Assembly (NCBI GenBank): GCA_003762715.1
Contig: RIBJ01000038.1
Coordinates: forward strand, 1-64,000
Origin: Muribaculaceae bacterium Isolate-104 (HZI)
Lineage (GTDB): Bacteria > Bacteroidota > Bacteroidia > Bacteroidales > Muribaculaceae
DNA: 64,000 nucleotides
Reading direction: 5' to 3'
Part shown: positions 62,249 to 64,000 of the stretch, piece after piece
Layout of the letters: every line of letters starts with the position of its first letter
Position numbering within the stretch: position 1 is the stretch's first letter
Made by a program: the position numbers and the translations under genes
The notes under the pieces: model-generated
Told to the model about the DNA's origin: nothing
Database searches by the model: none
Seen by the model: the letters and a program-made list of their open reading frames with translations, nothing else

Positions 62249-63244
62249 TCATGGAATAGCACGCAACAGGGTATTCCTCATTATGACTTCAAAAGCGATA
62301 AGTCCGAACGCCAGCCATGCCCAGAGCATGTAATTGTCTTCGGTGTGTGAATAGTTCTTCACATCAAGAACACTCTTTTCAAGGCTGTCTATTTCTTCAA
62401 ATATTTCAGCGAGAACGTTGTTTCCGGTAGCACGGAAATATTTGCCGCCGGTTGTGGCCGCAATATTCTGTAAAGTGGCTTCGTCAATGACTACCGGCAT
62501 ATTTACATATTCAATTCTACCGAAAGCATTTTCTGTAGGATAAGGAGCCATGCCGTTACGACCTATGCCGATTGTGTAGACTTTGATTCCAAGTTTTTTT
62601 GCTATTTCGGCGGCAGTCATGGGTGCTACGTTTCCGGTGTTGTTGGAGCCGTCTGTAAGCAGTATTATGCTCCTGGATTTGGCTTTGCCGTCTTTTATAC
62701 GGTTTATAGAAGTTGCAAGTCCGTCACCGATGGCGGTATTGTCCTGAAGCATGCCCATCTTTATATCGTGAATATAGTTGACGAGAAGCGACCTGTCTGT
62801 TGTCATCGGAACGGCAGTAAAACTTTCTCCGGCAAAAATGACCACTCCGATATTATCGTTTTCTCTTCCGGCAACAAATTGAGCCGCAACATCTTTTGCC
62901 GCTTCAAACCTGTCGGGCTTGAAATCGCGCGCAAGCATGCTTGTTGATATGTCAAGAGCTATAATAATGTCGGTGCCTTCGGTATTGGAAGTGCTCCACC
63001 GGTCCTGTACCTGAGGACGGGCAAGAATTACAATAAGACATGCTATGACTGCGCATCTGACAAGAAACAGTCCATGAAGAAGGTATGCTCTCAATGGACG
63101 TCCCTGTCCGGCATAAGGCTGTGTCGTTGACACGGATAGCGATGCATAGTTACGGTTGCGTCTGAATATATACCATGCGGCATAGGGAATCAAAAGCAAC
63201 AGAAACCATAGATATGAGGGGTGGGCAAACATCATAGTCATCAT
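62249..63244 (-). CDS. batA: BatA, von Willebrand factor A domain membrane protein
   Basis: The 331 residues have the same layout as BatB: helices at about 8-24 and 60-78, a vWA domain (about 90-290) with MIDAS DISTSM, TAIGDGLATSINRIKD and ILLTDGSNNTGNV, and a C-terminal helix (about 305-322). The two proteins are likely ancient duplicates. The start overlaps the upstream partial gene by 4 bases (ATGA); the ATG at 63232 (MFAHPSYLW) matches relatives well and is the likelier start. moxR and DUF58 genes, usual upstream partners, would be beyond the window. Confidence 0.93.
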   Translation of the reverse strand: MMTMMFAHPSYLWFLLLLIPYAAWYIFRRNRNYASLSVSTTQPYAGQGRPLRAYLLHGLFLVRCAVIACLIVILARPQVQDRWSTSNTEGTDIIIALDISTSMLARDFKPDRFEAAKDVAAQFVAGRENDNIGVVIFAGESFTAVPMTTDRSLLVNYIHDIKMGMLQDNTAIGDGLATSINRIKDGKAKSRSIILLTDGSNNTGNVAPMTAAEIAKKLGIKVYTIGIGRNGMAPYPTENAFGRIEYVNMPVVIDEATLQNIAATTGGKYFRATGNNVLAEIFEEIDSLEKSVLDVKNYSHTEDNYMLWAWLAFGLIAFEVIMRNTLLRAIP

Positions 63245-64000
63245 TTTTTAGAATCTATTTCCGTTTTGTCGGAATCGCCAGACTCGACGACAGGTTCTGC
63301 CGGCTTGGTGTCTTCAACGAATTGCAGAGCCGATTTGAATGCGGCGATGTTGTCATCGGGCAGAGGACGAACTTTAGCAAACTTTACAAAGTCGGCTGTC
63401 TCAAGAATAGAACTCATGTACCGGCGCGGCAGTTTTGTCTCCTCGTTGGAATTTAGCGCATGCAGTATCTGGGTGGAGGTCATCTCCATTGCGTTGATTC
63501 CAAAGCGAGAATCGAGGTATGTGCGCAAAATGTCGGTGAGTCTTGTATAGAATTCTTTTTCTTCACCTCTTTCGCATAGCTGTGCCGATTTTAATGCGTC
63601 AAGCTGTTTTATGGCGAGTTCATAAGGCGGAATCGGTTTCTTGGCAGGAACCAGCGGCAGCCTACCTTTACGTATATACACAAGGTAAACGAACAATCCG
63701 GCGGCGACAAGTATCAGTGCCAGAAGAATCCACAACCCATAGTCGGTCATCCAATCCGGCAAAAAGTCGAAAAAGTGTCTTGGCGGGGTCTGTATGTCAG
63801 CGTAGTCGTGAATAGATGCCATGGAATCAACATCTACAGGTACAACTTTTAGAACCGGGCGGTTGCTTTCGGATATTTCTCCGTTTTGTAAGAACAGCAC
63901 CGGCGGCAGTGTGTACAGCCCTGAGTCAAATGCCTGAAGTGTCAACTCCTGTTTCAATTCTTTGCGACCGTTGCCCAAATCGTTTACAACAGGGTCTCCG
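63241..64000 (-). CDS. Bat-operon membrane protein upstream of batA, cut by the window edge
   Basis: The frame is open through the window end (GDPVVNDLGNGRKELKQ precedes the first usable start), so the N-terminus is missing. The visible 252 residues contain beta-rich sequence (LTLQAFDSGLYTLPPVLF), a membrane helix (WILLALILVAAGLFVYLVYI) and a cytoplasmic helical part (LDALKSAQLCERGEEKEFYTRLTDILRTYLDSRFGINAMEMTSTQIL) like the C-terminal tail of BatD. It corresponds to the extra BatD-like or DUF4381-like gene found between the DUF58 gene and batA in Bacteroidota. It overlaps batA by 4 bases. Confidence 0.8.
   Translation of the reverse strand, partial: GDPVVNDLGNGRKELKQELTLQAFDSGLYTLPPVLFLQNGEISESNRPVLKVVPVDVDSMASIHDYADIQTPPRHFFDFLPDWMTDYGLWILLALILVAAGLFVYLVYIRKGRLPLVPAKKPIPPYELAIKQLDALKSAQLCERGEEKEFYTRLTDILRTYLDSRFGINAMEMTSTQILHALNSNEETKLPRRYMSSILETADFVKFAKVRPLPDDNIAAFKSALQFVEDTKPAEPVVESGDSDKTEIDSKK

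Overview
The window looks like ordinary chromosome from a member of the Bacteroidota, order Bacteroidales; a Muribaculaceae-type gut anaerobe is my best guess, but family level is inference. Support comes from the many promoters with the Bacteroidota consensus (TTG, about 19 bp, TAnnTTTG), the lack of clear Shine-Dalgarno sequences, and lineage-typical genes: Bat aerotolerance operon, BioG-BioC fusion, NagB-PIG-L fusion, FeoA-FeoB fusion, LptF/G-RibBA pair, UmuDC, TonB-dependent receptor and NfeD. I saw no rRNA, tRNA, CRISPR array, insertion sequence or prophage. Both ends are cut: a possible gene tail at 1-87 and a Bat-operon protein running off at 64000.

Layout. 1-12 kb: dnaK; a biotin-dependent carboxyltransferase (PycB/OadA type) convergent with malate dehydrogenase, both acting on oxaloacetate; an NSS transporter - small membrane protein - NSS transporter operon; folP with the c-di-AMP synthase cdaA; umuDC on the minus strand. 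12-24 kb: ribosomal protein L31 type B; a NagB-like/PIG-L fusion; nadE; a small outer-membrane barrel; a family 2 glycosyltransferase; a TonB-dependent receptor; a CLC protein; nth and pheS. 24-38 kb: bioA-bioF-bioGC, then a six-gene operon (lptF/G, ribBA, a transglutaminase-like lipoprotein, dCMP deaminase, S41 protease, 5-formyl-THF cyclo-ligase), then feoAB. 38-49 kb: mutS2, an HdeD-like protein, a Trp/Tyr/Gly-rich secreted protein with a FadL/OmpP1-type barrel, two ECF sigma factors (one with an anti-sigma-like protein and a DUF5024-like protein), nfeD and an MprF-like flippase-domain protein. 49-57 kb: a Tat-type TIGR04076 protein, thrS-infC-rpmI-rplT, a TraB/GumN - ABC - permease - GntR operon with a large palindrome at its promoter, a universal stress protein and a small HTH protein. 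57.7-64 kb: the Bat operon batE-D-C-B-A and an upstream partial gene, minus strand.

No single region stands out as a large new system. The best leads are the palindromic operator candidate of the TraB-ABC-GntR operon (53235-53256), the NagB-like domain that lacks canonical catalytic residues, the NSS-small protein-NSS sandwich, an inverted repeat in the umuDC leader, a cluster of TGTCA repeats before dnaK, and tail-to-tail gene pairs with no bases between their stop codons. All functions are read from motifs and remembered family features; no database search was run.
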